Shown one piece after another: positions 1-11,800 of a stretch of 64,000 nt of DNA; within the stretch, counting starts at the first letter, position 1; every line of letters begins with the position of its first letter. Made by a program: the position numbers and the translations under genes. Under the pieces are notes generated by a model. The model saw only the letters and a list, made by a program, of their open reading frames with translations, did no database searches and was not told the DNA's origin. The DNA comes from Anarhynchus alexandrinus (Eukaryota > Chordata > Aves > Charadriiformes > Charadriidae): the NCBI GenBank assembly GCA_008711295.1, contig VUYV01000054.1, forward strand, positions 822,824-886,823, in the 5' to 3' direction.

Positions 1-180
1 CGCTCTGGTGATGGGTGTCTTCTTGCACAGCTCCTGATAGAATTCAGATTCCAAAAACCGTGGATATGAGTTATTCTCCATTAGGCTGTAAACTCTCTTC
101 TGTGCCGCACTGAAGCAGGTATGAGTGGCTTCTTGAATATTCTGCGCAATCATGTTCTTGGTTTGGAAGTCTATGTTTAT
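1..180 (-). CDS. RGS2: RGS2 coding exon 5 (partial, runs off window)
   Basis: 180 bp present, residues 150-209. Acceptor TGTATTTCAG|ATAAAC. Encodes the last RGS helices, including [16 protein letters not shown] with the Gq-selectivity residues Asn186 and Glu193. The sequence ends on an Ala codon at the window edge; the stop codon, 3' UTR and poly(A) site are not in the window. Confidence 0.97.
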   Translation of the reverse strand, partial: MNIDFQTKNMIAQNIQEATHTCFSAAQKRVYSLMENNSYPRFLESEFYQELCKKTPITRA

Positions 181-2404
181 CTGAAATACAAGAAAAAGGA
201 CATTTACTTCCGAGAACTAACTTCAAGTAAGTAAAATACACAATAAAATTTCTGAAGAGGTAAAAAAGGGGAGACCCTATTACTACAGGGTCAAATTAAG
301 AATTTTCTTAAAGGAAACTTCATTATTTTATACAAAACCCAAAGTAATTCGGATATACTATCTTTCAGTGCTAAACTCAAAGATGTTACAAGAGTTAAAT
401 GCAGCTGTTGACTTTTCCCCAGTTAAAATAGAAACTTTCTGAAATACTGCTTGTGCTGTTTTCCAGCTCAGTTCAAGGGAGTTGGTTCAGACACAGCTAT
501 TAACAGTGGGGTATGTAAGATGCAGTTTGGCATCTATATCTTAAAGGGAGTTCAGGGAAATAAAGAAAGGCATAAGAACTCGGCACTTATATTTAAATAG
601 GTTTTCTGTACCTCTTTGGGAGCTTCTTTTTCAATGAAGTCATTGTAGATTTTTTTCGCTTTGGATGTCAGCTTCTGGGGTGACTTGGTTTTCTTGAAGT
701 CCTCACAGGCCAACCAGAACTCGATGTTCTCTTCACAGAACTCAGACTTCAGAAAAGCTCGGAAAGCAGCAAGACCATCTAGGGAAAGAAGAAAAAAAAT
801 ACACATCAATTAACCATTTCAGGAATCTCAAATTTACCCATTGGTCACATCTGTTTCTACCAAAACATTTTGCTGTAGTTCTAGTCTGGTTCTTCCAGAG
901 ATATAGCAATAAAAAAAATTTCCACATTTATGTATGCAAATAAATTAATACTAACAGCTTGGCAGGCTTCACTTTGAGTTAGTCATTTTTCAGGCAAACA
1001 AAAAAAAATGAAAGCCATTTCTAGTTTGTGTGTTCCCTTTTCTAATATTTCTGCAGGCATCACAAAATCCCTCTCTCTAGATGGCACCTCCTATGTTAAC
1101 CTTTACACTGGAGTAAATATTTGACTGTGCCAGAAACCTTGGGAGTATTTTTTGCAATGGAAAGGATGACTCAAGTTCAAAGAGCAAATGGTAATATTTC
1201 TTAGTCTTTTTGCTCTGCTGTTGAGTGCTTTTCCTTGTAGAGCAACAGTAAAACCCTGAGATCATTGAACTTTGGCACTGCAGAATCCTTCCCGAGTTAC
1301 TTGAATGCGTTTGTCTTCGTTAAGCAGTGAGCTCAGTGAACAAATGCTCTTTTCACATTTGGCAAAGCCAAACTGATAGGTATGATTTTAACTGCAAGGG
1401 TTACAGAAAAATTCCACTATGATGAAGTATTCTTGTTGTTTTAATGTTACTTTGCAATTTTTTTAAAAAGCACTTCTATGAATTGTGGCTTTAAACAGTT
1501 TAAAGCATGTAATTTTCAAGACCAGAATCAAAGCTATTTACATTAGAAAGGTACAATGCTGACATGCAAGGAAGCAATCTCTTACAGACATATAAACTTC
1601 ACCATCCCTTTGCTCTTGAATGTTACTTTTTGAAGACAAACTTACATTTATTAGCAAGAAGTTCATCAAAGGCTTCTGACCACAGCTGGGCTTCTTCAGG
1701 GGAAGGTCTGCAGAAAGAGACAGAGAACATTAGACTCCATTGCTCAAGCTTTACTGTTTTTGTAAAGCACTTGAGTTACTTAAAGTCTTTCTCCTAACTT
1801 ACCTGAAGTAGGTGCGGTGTTTCCCTGCTTTCTTAGATTTCATTTTAGTAGAATTGGAGGAGTTCTGCAGGAAGTAGCTCAGTCTCGTTTTCCAATCTTT
1901 AATGCTGAAAAAAAAAAAGCAACCGCCTGTTAAAAACGACAACTCAAGAAGCTTTAGACACCAGCCCCTTTACTGGCAAAAGCTGCAAAAGTTCTCCAGA
2001 CAGCGCTGTACCTAGAGAATCACCCAGAGCATCTGTCTGAGGGCAGAAAAACTATCTTCCCTTCACTTCAGCCAACAGATTTGCTTGCTAGCCAATGACC
2101 AGTGCTAGCCAAGGTACAGCTGCAGGCAACAGAGGTGGGCAAGCTGCTCCGCTCCCACTGACAGCCCGCTGCACCCTCCTCATCCCCCCCACCTTCTGTC
2201 CCGGCTCCGCAGCTGGAAACCCCTGGAGGAACCCCCCGGGGGCTGCTGCCGCCGCCGCGCCCCGGGCGTGGGGAGTGTGGACACTCACATCGTCCTCTTC
2301 ATCCTGCCCTTCTCCGCCTCCTCCGCCTCGCTGCGGCGGCGACCGCCCCCCCGCTCCATCCTCCCGCCGTCGTGCTGCAGCGCCAGGAACAGAGCGCTTT
2401 GCAT
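1..2404 (-). CDS. RGS2: RGS2, regulator of G-protein signalling 2 (five coding exons, 3' end cut by window edge)
   Basis: Spliced CDS on the minus strand: 2404-2289, 1904-1803, 1707-1646, 778-612, 180-1. All junctions are GT-AG and the frame holds through phases 2, 2, 1 and 0. The 209 residues visible match vertebrate RGS2 (human 211 aa), so only a few codons and the stop lie outside. The N-terminus starts [12 protein letters not shown]; an amphipathic segment around residues 35-55 ([17 protein letters not shown]) corresponds to the human plasma-membrane targeting helix; the RGS box covers about residues 82-201. RGS2 is known to accelerate GTP hydrolysis by Galpha-q and to damp Gq-coupled receptor signalling. 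The residues linked to its Gq preference (human Cys106, Asn184, Glu191) are kept here as Cys108, Asn186 and Glu193. Downstream neighbour of RGS13 in the same orientation. Identity is very secure. Confidence 0.97.
181..611 (-). other. RGS2 intron 4
   Basis: 431 bp, AT-rich, bounded by GT (611-610) and AG (182-181). Nothing else recognised in it. Confidence 0.9.
612..778 (-). CDS. RGS2: RGS2 coding exon 4 (core RGS box)
   Basis: 167 bp, residues 95-149. Acceptor TTTCCCTAG|AT, donor AAAGAG|GTACAG. Contains the diagnostic [19 protein letters not shown] block, with the RGS2-specific Cys108 where most family members have Ser, and ends in EKEAPKE. Confidence 0.98.
779..1645 (-). other. RGS2 intron 3
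   Basis: 867 bp between the 62-bp and 167-bp exons, GT at 1645-1644 and AG at 780-779. Phase 1 intron, splitting the Tyr94 codon. No repeat or RNA gene recognised. Confidence 0.9.
1646..1707 (-). CDS. RGS2: RGS2 coding exon 3
   Basis: 62 bp, the size typical of this exon in R4 RGS genes. Acceptor CTTTCTGCAG|A, donor AAAT|GTAAGT. Encodes [20 protein letters not shown], the first helix of the RGS box. Confidence 0.97.
1803..1904 (-). CDS. RGS2: RGS2 coding exon 2
   Basis: 102 bp, end of codon 39 through the first two bases of Arg73. Acceptor TTTTTCAG|C, donor TTCAG|GTAAGT. Encodes [15 protein letters not shown], the conserved amphipathic membrane-binding segment, followed by a basic Ser/Lys-rich linker that leads into the RGS box. 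Confidence 0.96.
1905..2288 (-). other. RGS2 intron 1
   Basis: 384 bp, GT at 2288-2287, AG at 1906-1905. Its 5' part still belongs to the CpG-rich promoter region; it ends in an 11-base pyrimidine run before the acceptor. Confidence 0.9.
2289..2404 (-). CDS. RGS2: RGS2 coding exon 1
   Basis: 116 bp, residues 1-38 plus two bases of codon 39. ATG has A at 2404, with G at -3. Donor reads AT|GTGAGTGT. The exon is very GC-rich and encodes a charged stretch of Arg, Gly and Glu (residues 13-34). In-frame internal Met codons occur at residues 16 and 35. The human alternative start Met5 is Leu5 here. Confidence 0.95.
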
Positions 2405-2454
2405 GACTCCCGACTCGCCTCCGCCACGCTGCCCCGCCGCCGCCGCCGCCCGCA

Positions 2455-2461
2455 CTTATAG
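2455..2461 (-). promoter_or_regulatory. RGS2 TATA box
   Basis: On the minus strand the sequence reads GGGCTATAAGTGCGG, about 51-57 bp before the ATG. A start site about 30 bp downstream would fall near 2425-2430 and give a 5' UTR of only about 20-27 nt. Short 5' leaders are also known for mammalian RGS2. The motif is seen; the start site is inferred. Confidence 0.75.
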
Positions 2462-2472
2462 CCCGCCCGGGA

Positions 2473-2540
2473 GGGCGGGGCCGCCCCGCCTCCCCTTGGC
2501 CCCGCCCCCTCGACCCCACCCACCGCCCCGCCCCGCCCCT
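2473..2540 (-). promoter_or_regulatory. Cluster of GC boxes upstream of RGS2
   Basis: Several GGGCGGGG or CCGCCCC matches (2473-2480, around 2500-2509, 2523-2540) sit just upstream of the TATA box. They fit Sp1/KLF-type sites. Binding is inferred from the motif only. Confidence 0.65.
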
Positions 2541-2659
2541 CCCCTCCGGGCGGGAAGCGGCGCAGCGACGCCGGGCTTGCGGGGCGCGCTGCGCACGGCA
2601 GGGATTTCTGGTTTTCCTGGTAAGCCGGTATGGGAAAGTTTTTGCCTTTCCCTCAGGAT

Positions 2660-2822
2660 TGCGTCTCTTTTTTTCCTTTATTTTGTTTTTCCTTTTTTTT
2701 TCTTCCCCTCCCCCGTCTTTTTTTTTTTTTTTTTCCTTTTTTTTNNNNNNNNNNNNNNNNNNNNNNNNNTTTTTTTTTTCTTTTTCCTTTTTATTTATTT
2801 TTTTTCCTCCCCTTCTCAGCTT
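2660..2822. repeat. Polypyrimidine (T-rich) tract with a 25-base assembly gap
   Basis: Almost pure T/C on the plus strand, with N at 2745-2769 in its middle. It lies about 230-390 bp upstream of the likely RGS2 start site. The true length is unknown because of the gap. Confidence 0.9.
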
Positions 2823-5800
2823 GCCCTTGCTAGCGCCTTCTTGGAAAGCTTTTAGCTGGTCGCCCTGACGTCCCTGGGGAAGGGCGCCCGTCCCTGCGGC
2901 GCTGGCAGAGGGGTGGCTGCCCTCTCTGTTCTGTCGATCAGGAACATACCCTGCTTTTCTGCAGATTTTTTTTTGTTTGTTTTTGTTTTGTAAAGGAAAT
3001 ACAGACTTTTGAGTGTGGTCAGTACACGAAAAAGGATAAGGAAGGACTTCGCCAAGTTTCTTCAAAAAATGAAGTGACCATAAACTTGAATGTATGGTAT
3101 TTTTGGTGTCCACCTCTCTGCTAACCCAGGCTATTTATCACTTTAATAAGCTGTCTGCGCGTGGGTTTTATCTCTGTATAGTGTTGCCACCTATCAGTGA
3201 ATTGTGTAAATTGCTCCCAGTACACGAAGCAGAAATTGCAATGACTGACTCCAGCCTTCGGCTTGTTGAAAAGGCCATGTGGTCCTTCTCAGCAGTGTCC
3301 AGCTGAAGGGTATCATGTCCAAAGAATTTGGATTTAGGAATCACATGAGTTTCTCCTTAACCTACCCTGCTTTTCTGCTCTTGGCTGTGCGTGCGTCTTC
3401 CTTTCCTCAGTACTCTACAGCATGTATTTTTCTGCCATAAAAAGCAGCGTTCAGAGAGACGGTTTGATTCCCAAAACACTCGCTGACTTCAACGCAATTA
3501 TGTAGCATCAAACGGCTGATGCTTTAAGGTAATCACCGTAGTCTTACAACCTCTCTCCTTGCCGAATACGCACAAAACTGTGCAAAGGCATTTTGCTTTA
3601 AATGGGGTGCATGGAGAAAATGAATACCATTTAGTTTGTGAAAGCATTTAAACAAGGATGCTTTTCAGTGCTGCCTGTTTTAAGTCGTCTGCAGTATATA
3701 TTGATGGTCTGATAGAAAAACAAAGTTCCATCCTCTAAATTTTACCAAATCGCTTTAAATGATTTTTGCAACAGGTAGCTCTTAGTCTTGTACCTAGTAC
3801 GTGCATTTTTTAATGGGAAATTATTACAAGGGTGTTACCGTGGGAGGGAGGAAATGTGGAAACACTAACAGAGGTAAGGCTCTAAGTGCTGTAAAAGCGT
3901 CGGTTCCAGAAAATTTATAGGAGGACACTTGCCAAAGAAAAGACCAGGGCAGGCAGTGCCTGTGTGATGGATGGAGCTGTGCTGACTCCCTTCCAGCCGC
4001 TTCCATCGTCACTCGCTTCCAGTGCCAGGGTCAACCGAGCTGCGCAGCTGCGAGTGATTTGGGCAGGAGCTTGCCAGGAGCTGCTGAACAGCCTGTAACA
4101 CGCGCGAGGACGGGAACACTCTCTGCACGTGCGAAACTTGCAGCACACAGCCTCCTGGTTGGGGGGGGATGTGTGTGTGAGAATAATGGATCAAGACTCG
4201 GCTCCGGGCCTTACCCGAAGTTGAGCCTCTGTAAAGGATCAAATGCTCTGCAAGGGGAACAGTACATCCTCACCTGCCACCTGCCTTGTAGGAGATTTCC
4301 CCATTTTTGATGCTGGTTTCAAGTTTCTTTCACCTTGATTCTCAAAGTTGATTGGGGGGAAACGCGCCCAAGAATAGTGGGAATTGGAAAACTTCAAAGC
4401 TTAGTGAGCTACAATAAGATTTGGTTAAGCATTTATGTTTTGGGGGCTTACTGGTAGCACACCAGAGGTCCTGCTGATGTTTGAAACCAGACAAATGTTT
4501 TCTTGATGGTCCTGGAGGAGACTTGCTGGGATATTCCCAGCATGTGCCAAGTCGTAAAGCTGGCAGTAGTCAGCGTATGGAAAATTGCAGCATGGATCAT
4601 GTATTTGTCTGATACTTTTTATTTTAAACTTTTTAATTGCTTCTTTCAAATACCCATAAAAATGGAAGTGCCAGTTAAGGAAGATAGTTGCAACATTTGT
4701 AATAGCTTCAAACAGTGGAAAAAATAGTGTTCCAGTTAAAAAATTAGCTGAATATGGAATTGTGAGGTTAGATGGCCTTATAAAGCATACTTACTGTAAT
4801 ATTTGGCTTGAAAACTATTTAGATTAAAATTGAATTTTATTGGCTGCATTAAAGTATATTTTTAATTTATATTTTTATCATACTTTTAAAGCCTGGATAT
4901 CACTGTTTTTTTTTTCAGTAAAAAGAGAAACTTTACAAAATACTTTCTCGCTTCATCGCGCTGTGCAGTGTGTTTTGTGGCTACGGTGCTAACCTTTGCC
5001 AGGGGGTCGATTACACATCTGCATGATAAGAGATATTTTCCATTTGTGTCTAAAAAAACAACAACGAGAAAGCATCTGACCTCAAACGATGTCACCAGTG
5101 TGCTGTACAATGACCCAGTCAGGCCTGGGATGGGGGGGGGCTGCTGCTGGGAGGGGGCCGCTGGCTCCCCTTGAGCCACCTTCCCGCGGGAGCTGGAGGT
5201 GTGCAGTTCCGGCCGGCTGCTTTGCCGGGCATTGCCTGAAGGAGCGTTTCGGCTCACTGAGCCATTTTAGATACACCGCACCTAAGTATTACTTTTTTTT
5301 TTACTGATTTCTAGTTTTTCAAAGCAAGGATGGCAAAAGGGCTGGGTTCGTGAGCCCGCCTTTCTGAAGGGGGTTCTGTACAAGTGCTGCCATACGCTGA
5401 CTTGGCAAAGGGAGATTTGGCATCTCAACCCTGTCCTACACCGTCTCTTGCAAGATTGTTTTGAAAATTTCAGGAAAATTAAGTATTACCACTTTTTGGA
5501 AAAGCCCTGGATTGCAGTGGCAGTGCAGGTTCAGGTGTCTTACCGTGGCACAGTGCATAAAGCTGCTGAAAATGAAGTGCCTCCATCTCGTGGTGCCTCT
5601 CGTCGGGCACAGGGCCGGGGGGTGGGCGACCCTGCCTGTGTGGCTCAAACCAGCGTGGCGACCAGCACTCCAGATTTGGCTGTGTGTCTCTGACCTCTGC
5701 TCTTTCAAAACAGCGAAGCTCTTGGTAGCTGAGGACAAATACAAACATAGCGCCAAATCTTTTCCTTTACGCGTTTCTTAAAGCTTCAGTCTATTTCTGT

Positions 5801-8800
5801 AACACTAATCTCATTGTCAAGGAGTAAGGCCAATGGAAAGTGATGGGGGGGGAGCCTGTAGCCCAAACTTCGCTATTGTAGTCAGTGAGAACCTCGCTAT
5901 CGCCTGCGGTGAAATCTGATGTCAGACTTTAATGACACAAGCTCCCACCCTGGAGATCACAATTCTCTTTGCAGAGGCTTTCTTGAGAATGTTCTGTTCT
6001 TTTTCTGCTTATATGATTCCTACGAGCATCAGGGATGGCTGGATGTACAGAGGACTGTAACGTATGCAATAAACATCCAGGATGGAAGATGAGGTTTTTT
6101 TTGTCTCGGTTACGTTATATGTTGCAATAGCTGTGCTGATCTTTTGCAAGTCCCTAGTGAGTAGTTGCTCTCACTTCATAATGCTTAAATCTGTGTCTGC
6201 ATTTTCTGAAATGCCAGTCCTTGTTTTTTCTTTTTATAGAGAAGACTTGGATGGTAGGAAAGAACACATGAAAAATGGTCCAGAGACTTTATAGCTGCAT
6301 TTCATAAAGCCAAGAGGGGAGAGTATACTTTTGCATGGCAGTTCAAACCATGCATTACAGTTATTTGAAGGATGCCTTATTGAACCCTTGTTGTCTTTGA
6401 CTAGCTGAAAAATCATATACAAAAGAAGGAATAAGATGTTGAGCTACACCTTTTTGTTTTGTGATACATATTGCAAATTACACAGGTGCACTTTCCTGTA
6501 TTTTTACAGTGTTCTTTTTTAATTTACAGCTGTACAGTCCTGGTGCTGTGTCTGTGAGATGGTTCATGTAAGCATCAGAACAGAAGATCAGTGAAGAACG
6601 CCACCGTGCCGCTTATAATAGCGTCAACTGAGCCTCCGTTCTTACCTCTCTTTTAGGCTGCGTCTTCTCTGAGGCACAGGGGACTGATATGTATTTGTAC
6701 AAAAGAGCACAGAGGTGCCAAGCTATGGATGGAAGCGATGTGCTTCTGCGCTGTGCATTGTTAAATAGTAGCAATCATGCATGGTATGTCTGGTAGGACG
6801 CTATTTTCTAGAGGAGTATTATAATTGCCATTCTTTCCCATATTTTTGTATAAGGGAAGGTGTTTACTCAAAGCCTTAGTCTGATTCTAATTCTGTTCAT
6901 TGCATTTTGCCTTTCTGGTCCCTTTTACAATTTCAATGGCATATAGTGTGTGTGGGTGTTGTTTTTTGGGGGTTTGAGGTTGTGTTTTTTTTTTAAACTG
7001 CTTGAAGCTTGCTGAGGTCAAGTTGTTGCATTCTCTGCCTTTGGCCCTGCAGGCTGTGCCTGACGGGCTGTTGTGCTTCCCCCAGTACTATTTTCCAGTC
7101 ATAAAGCTGAAAACATGCAAATCATAAGAAGCCATATCTGGATCCAAATTTAGTACTGCGGTGGATTAACACTAAGACTGGACCAATTAAATGTTCAGTC
7201 TTTCCTAAATAGAAAATAAAATATATCTCATTACAAATGGATCGTGTTTCACTTAACAGCAAAATCCTCTGTCTGTGTAATGTATAAACTAGACAGAGCT
7301 CTCTGAGCTCATCATTCCCAGCCCTCAGCCACCTTGTTTTACATAAACACCCGCATTAGTTTATAAAAGTTCTAAAAATAGAGCTGAAATTTATCAAAAA
7401 GTGGATAAACTGGGACTATATGTCTGCGTGTGGTGTTGCTGTTACGTGGATGCCTATGTCTCTGTTCTAGTGACACTGCTAAAAGACTGTGAATTTCGGC
7501 ATTGAGCAGTTGATTGTGATTTCCCCCTCTACCTGCGGACATTTGGAAACGTTAGTTTTTAAAGGGGAGATACTCAATAACGGCGGGCAGGAGTCGGAAC
7601 AGCGGGTTCCCTGAGGAGCCTGGGATGGCTGTGCTGCTCATGCAAGAGCTGCTTTATCCCTTCTGCAAAGACAAGCTGAAAGGAAACCCACTAATATAGT
7701 CAGCATTTTAAAGGACAGGACATTCTCATATTCCTTACGTCTTTTGTCAATAGAGAAAGCAAACAGCTTAGCAAGAAGCAGTGTATTTTGAACAATGACA
7801 TTTTCTTAGCAGATCCTAGCCGGGTTACACCATCTCGGGTAAAGGGATCTGATTAATCTTGTTTGAGGTTAACTAGGTGATGCAGAACACTGGCTCCGTG
7901 TTCTGTTCAAATTGCAGTCTATTTTGTTTCCCCTCCCAAAGGCCATGTTTGTTAAATGGGGTGTGCAGAGGGATGTTAAACAATCAACTTTGTTTGTTAA
8001 ATCTGCATGTGGCCACCATCTTTATCATATTATCTGCATATAACACAGTCAACACACAGTCATTTTGATGACTCTTTAATCCGTGTTAATGAAACTGTCT
8101 GTATATGCCTAAATGGTATTAGTCAGATATTGATTTAGAAAGTCTCTGTGGCTTACAAAATCAAGCCCTTTTACAACTCCTACAGGTGAATCCTGTCAGG
8201 AGTACAACAGTGCAGAAGCTGAAGATTAGAGAGGAGTATAAAAATGTTTGCACCACCTAAAAATTTCAAATTTTTGAAAATAAGTGTTTCCTTTGAAATG
8301 GAGATAAAATGTCAATCTTTCCTATTTGATGATGGGCAGAAAAGTTTAAACAAAACCATTTATTAGAACAGCCTCATCTCCATCCTGCGTGGAACTAGCA
8401 GAGATATAATTAAACTTTCTTAGTGGAAAATAAAAACGCTAGCAAAATATCAAATTTGTCAGTGGAAATGTTTTCATTTTGTTAAAACTATTTTAGGGTG
8501 GTATTTTGTTTTTATCATTTCCAGTGTTGCAGTATAGGCTTTTCAGTGAAAAGTAGAAAGGTAGTGAATATCTCTCAGATGTGGTAAAGGATGCATGGTA
8601 ATGGAGAGGAGAGAAAGTGCTATCCGAGAAAATCCACTTATTAAAGACATTTCATCTGAGCAAGGGCAGCCTTATCCCCTTTCTACTTATCACATTGACA
8701 AAAACTATTCCAAGGTTTGTAAAATTAAAAATTTAAATTGTAAAAAACTCTCTGGAGTTAGGAAAGGGCCAGAATGAAGGTTTCCTGTGCAATGTTAGTA

Positions 8801-11800
8801 ATCGCCTATTTATCCAGTGGCACCCTGGTCTGCTCCCAGAATGAAGGCTGGGAAATAAATGAAGAACAGGGTGATATTTGTCTGGCTTCATCAAACCGTG
8901 GAAATTCCCTTCTGGCTTGTTAAAGAGTACACTGAAGAGGTCAGAGCGTAGCCAGGATTGGACTGAAGGCACAGACTGTCTTACAGGTAGCCTGGGAGAG
9001 AGATACAGCCAAGTAGCTTGACAGATTAGTCATTCCCTTAATGCCAAGCGTTGCAAAATAATGTCTCAATCCTCCAAGTGCATTAGCTGTAGGCAGGTAC
9101 ATTGTTCCCTCAGAACGTTTTTCTCATCAGCTATTGGTTCAGCATTCAAACAGGTCTTCAGAGTGAAGCAATTCATAGCTGACTTTAGGTGAATCATTCC
9201 ATGTGGAAAATAACAGTCCAAACTTCTAGAATATGTGGATAGAATGATAATGACACTTCTTGTATTCAAATGTATATTAAGCAGGTAGAACTCCACAGAA
9301 ATTAGTCGAGATATGCTCTGCTGTTATTCCAGTGTTAGACTTACTCAGAGCAGTTACTGTCAGAGCAGGCAATAGTGACAGGTAATTTTGCATTAAAGAA
9401 GCATTTTCTGGGATGTTTACAGCTCTAGGAAATGGCACTGCAGGACTGTACATTACCTTGGATTGTACTTAGAAGTATAAGAGGCTGCATATGACTCATT
9501 GACTATGTTTTGGCAAGCTCTCTTTTAAATAGATGGGAGTTGGTTCCACACTGTGTCATAACCTTCAGTTAGGAGCTGTGATGAGACCTCTACATTAATG
9601 TACTCAGTACTTTTCTGGTTGCAAGAAGATGCTTCTCAAGGATTGCTCGAAGCATCATTGTGAAATGAGAGCAAGAAACCTTAATTAACAAAAGAACTGA
9701 CAAAAATTTAAAATTTCTTCACTGACCACAAATACTAAAGTGTACCAAATAGATAATTCAAAATCAAAACAGGAAGTCCTGCCAGTTCTTAAAGGATGGT
9801 ATAGATTAATCAGAGGTGTCAAAGAGGAGAATTGAATACGCCTGTGAACAAAGGCATGTCTGTAAGTTTGCTAAAGATCTAGAAAGGTTGGCAAGCTGTG
9901 GAACCTCCAGAGGATGTTGGTGACCTCATTTGGAACCTCAATAGACACCATAAATCCTGAATTTGCTGTCCCCAAGCTAGGATGAAAGACAGTAATAAAG
10001 TCGTGGGAAGAGAGTGATCTTCCAGCATGCATCTAGAAGAAAAGGGAGGCAGAACGGGAACGTGTCTCCCCAATTGCACACGAGTGGCCAAATGTTGCCT
10101 GAGTCCAACTGTGGATGCTTCCTTTGCTTTCCCTGGGTGCCACCTTGCTGCTCAGCATTTCTCTCCTGGCTGGCTCCTTCATTTCAGAGACAAACAGCTA
10201 CTGCACATCAGGTGCATGCTCTGCGACGTTAGCTCTGATTGTACCTGATCCTTTCAGTAAGCTTTTCTCAACACCAAGCTCTTTTTAAAATGAAACAGAC
10301 TGTGTGGCAGTTTCTAAACATTCAGTACTTTTTCTGATACGTGTTGCCCTGAGGTGTGACGTGTCAGCTACAGTTCAAGTTCTGGAATGGTGAATTTGTT
10401 TTACAGCTAATATAAAACTAGTGTTTAGTTGCTGTGGATTTTTTTTTTTTTAAATCAAGTTGTTTACTTAATCTCTTTGTTTTAAATAAGTTTGGTTTTT
10501 GGTAGCTTTCCAACAAAAACTGTTATTTGAAGACTGAGACAACATTCCTGGCAAGTCTGGAACTTAGAAAGAAATCAGGGGACAAGATGGCTGAGATCAA
10601 CTTACTGGGATATACTCGAACGTATCAGGAATCATAGGAGGCATAGGTAAATTACAAGGAGGAATGGAAAGAAGAACAAAAACTATCTTGAGGAAATTAC
10701 TCCCTGCCATGTCCTATACCAATATCCACTGAATAAGTAATGCCCACTGTATTGACTACCTTCTGCTTGCTTTGGCTACAGGAGAAGTGAGTACAATTTT
10801 TTCCATGTATTATGGCATTATTCCTCCTTTGCATAGTGTATTTTCTTTATTTCAGACAAGTACTCTAACCTGTATACAGTAAGCAGTTAAGAGAGATTAA
10901 TTTCGCATCTGTGGACAAGCCTCTGAGGAATACAGTGCATGGTGGGAGTAACAGGAGCTGTGAGTTGTAAGAAGAGATTTCATTTTGAAATATCATATAT
11001 GCCTAAAAACCTAATTAGAACAATTGTACAAGCACATTAAGTTACAGAGGAAAGAATAGCCACTTAAAAACTCCCAGGACTTCAGCCTCTAAATTGGACT
11101 GAGGTGGATTTTCCAGCGTTGTTCAATTAAGGGTATGTTTGAAGATGCTCAGATCAAATGACCATTATTTTCTCCTTCTTTCCTTGTCATTCAGAAGTAG
11201 CCCCAAGTTTATTCAAGGCACTGCGTTTACTCTGATGGGAAAGAAGAGTAGGCAACGAAAAAAATCACAAGAGATGCTTCAGTCTGAAATGCCAAAACTT
11301 CTGTAACTACTTCAAGGCTGGAGCAATGGTGGGACTCATCAGCAGAGAGGGCTCCCAGTGCCGCTGGTGGCTGCTTGTCCCTGGGTTTTGTGGAAGCTGC
11401 TCTAATAGTAGCGAACTCCTGTCAATGTTAAAGTGCGCGTGTCGTAACGCGCAAAGGAATATCTTTCTGAGCAGATGTCCGATCCTCTTCTGCTGGACAC
11501 CAGCAAACTAGCGATGTGGTTAGGGGATTCGTGTGCCTTACTGTGAACTTCAGCTGAAGGGGGAACGTGTGCGGCGAATGAGGGTGGTATCTTGATATGC
11601 ATAGAGAAAATGACAAATGTTTACTGAGAAATTCAGAGATTGTTTGTATGGGGAAAATAGCAAGTGAAACAAAGATGAACATGTTTAATTTCCATGGTTC
11701 CTAATGTGCTGCATGTTTAAGTGCCAGCTCACAGGGGTGGATTAAGATGTGTTTGTAATCAGAGCTGTAACCTCTCGACTGTTTTTAAATGTGTTTCAAA

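Larger units (their letters stand above)
2150..2620. promoter_or_regulatory. CpG island over the RGS2 promoter and first exon
   Basis: CG dinucleotides are dense from exon 1 through the region upstream of the TATA box, in sharp contrast to the CpG-poor AT-rich flanks. Contains runs of GCC/CCG triplets on the plus strand around 2431-2452. Typical of a regulated vertebrate promoter. Confidence 0.85.

Noticed and set aside
2866..2872. TGACGTC half or full cAMP-response element
   Set aside because: A single short match about 440 bp upstream of the likely start; not enough support to annotate.
2088..3113. 341-codon minus-strand frame rich in Lys, Arg and Gly
   Set aside because: It runs through the RGS2 promoter, exon 1 in the wrong frame, the polypurine tract and the N gap; its composition simply mirrors low-complexity DNA.
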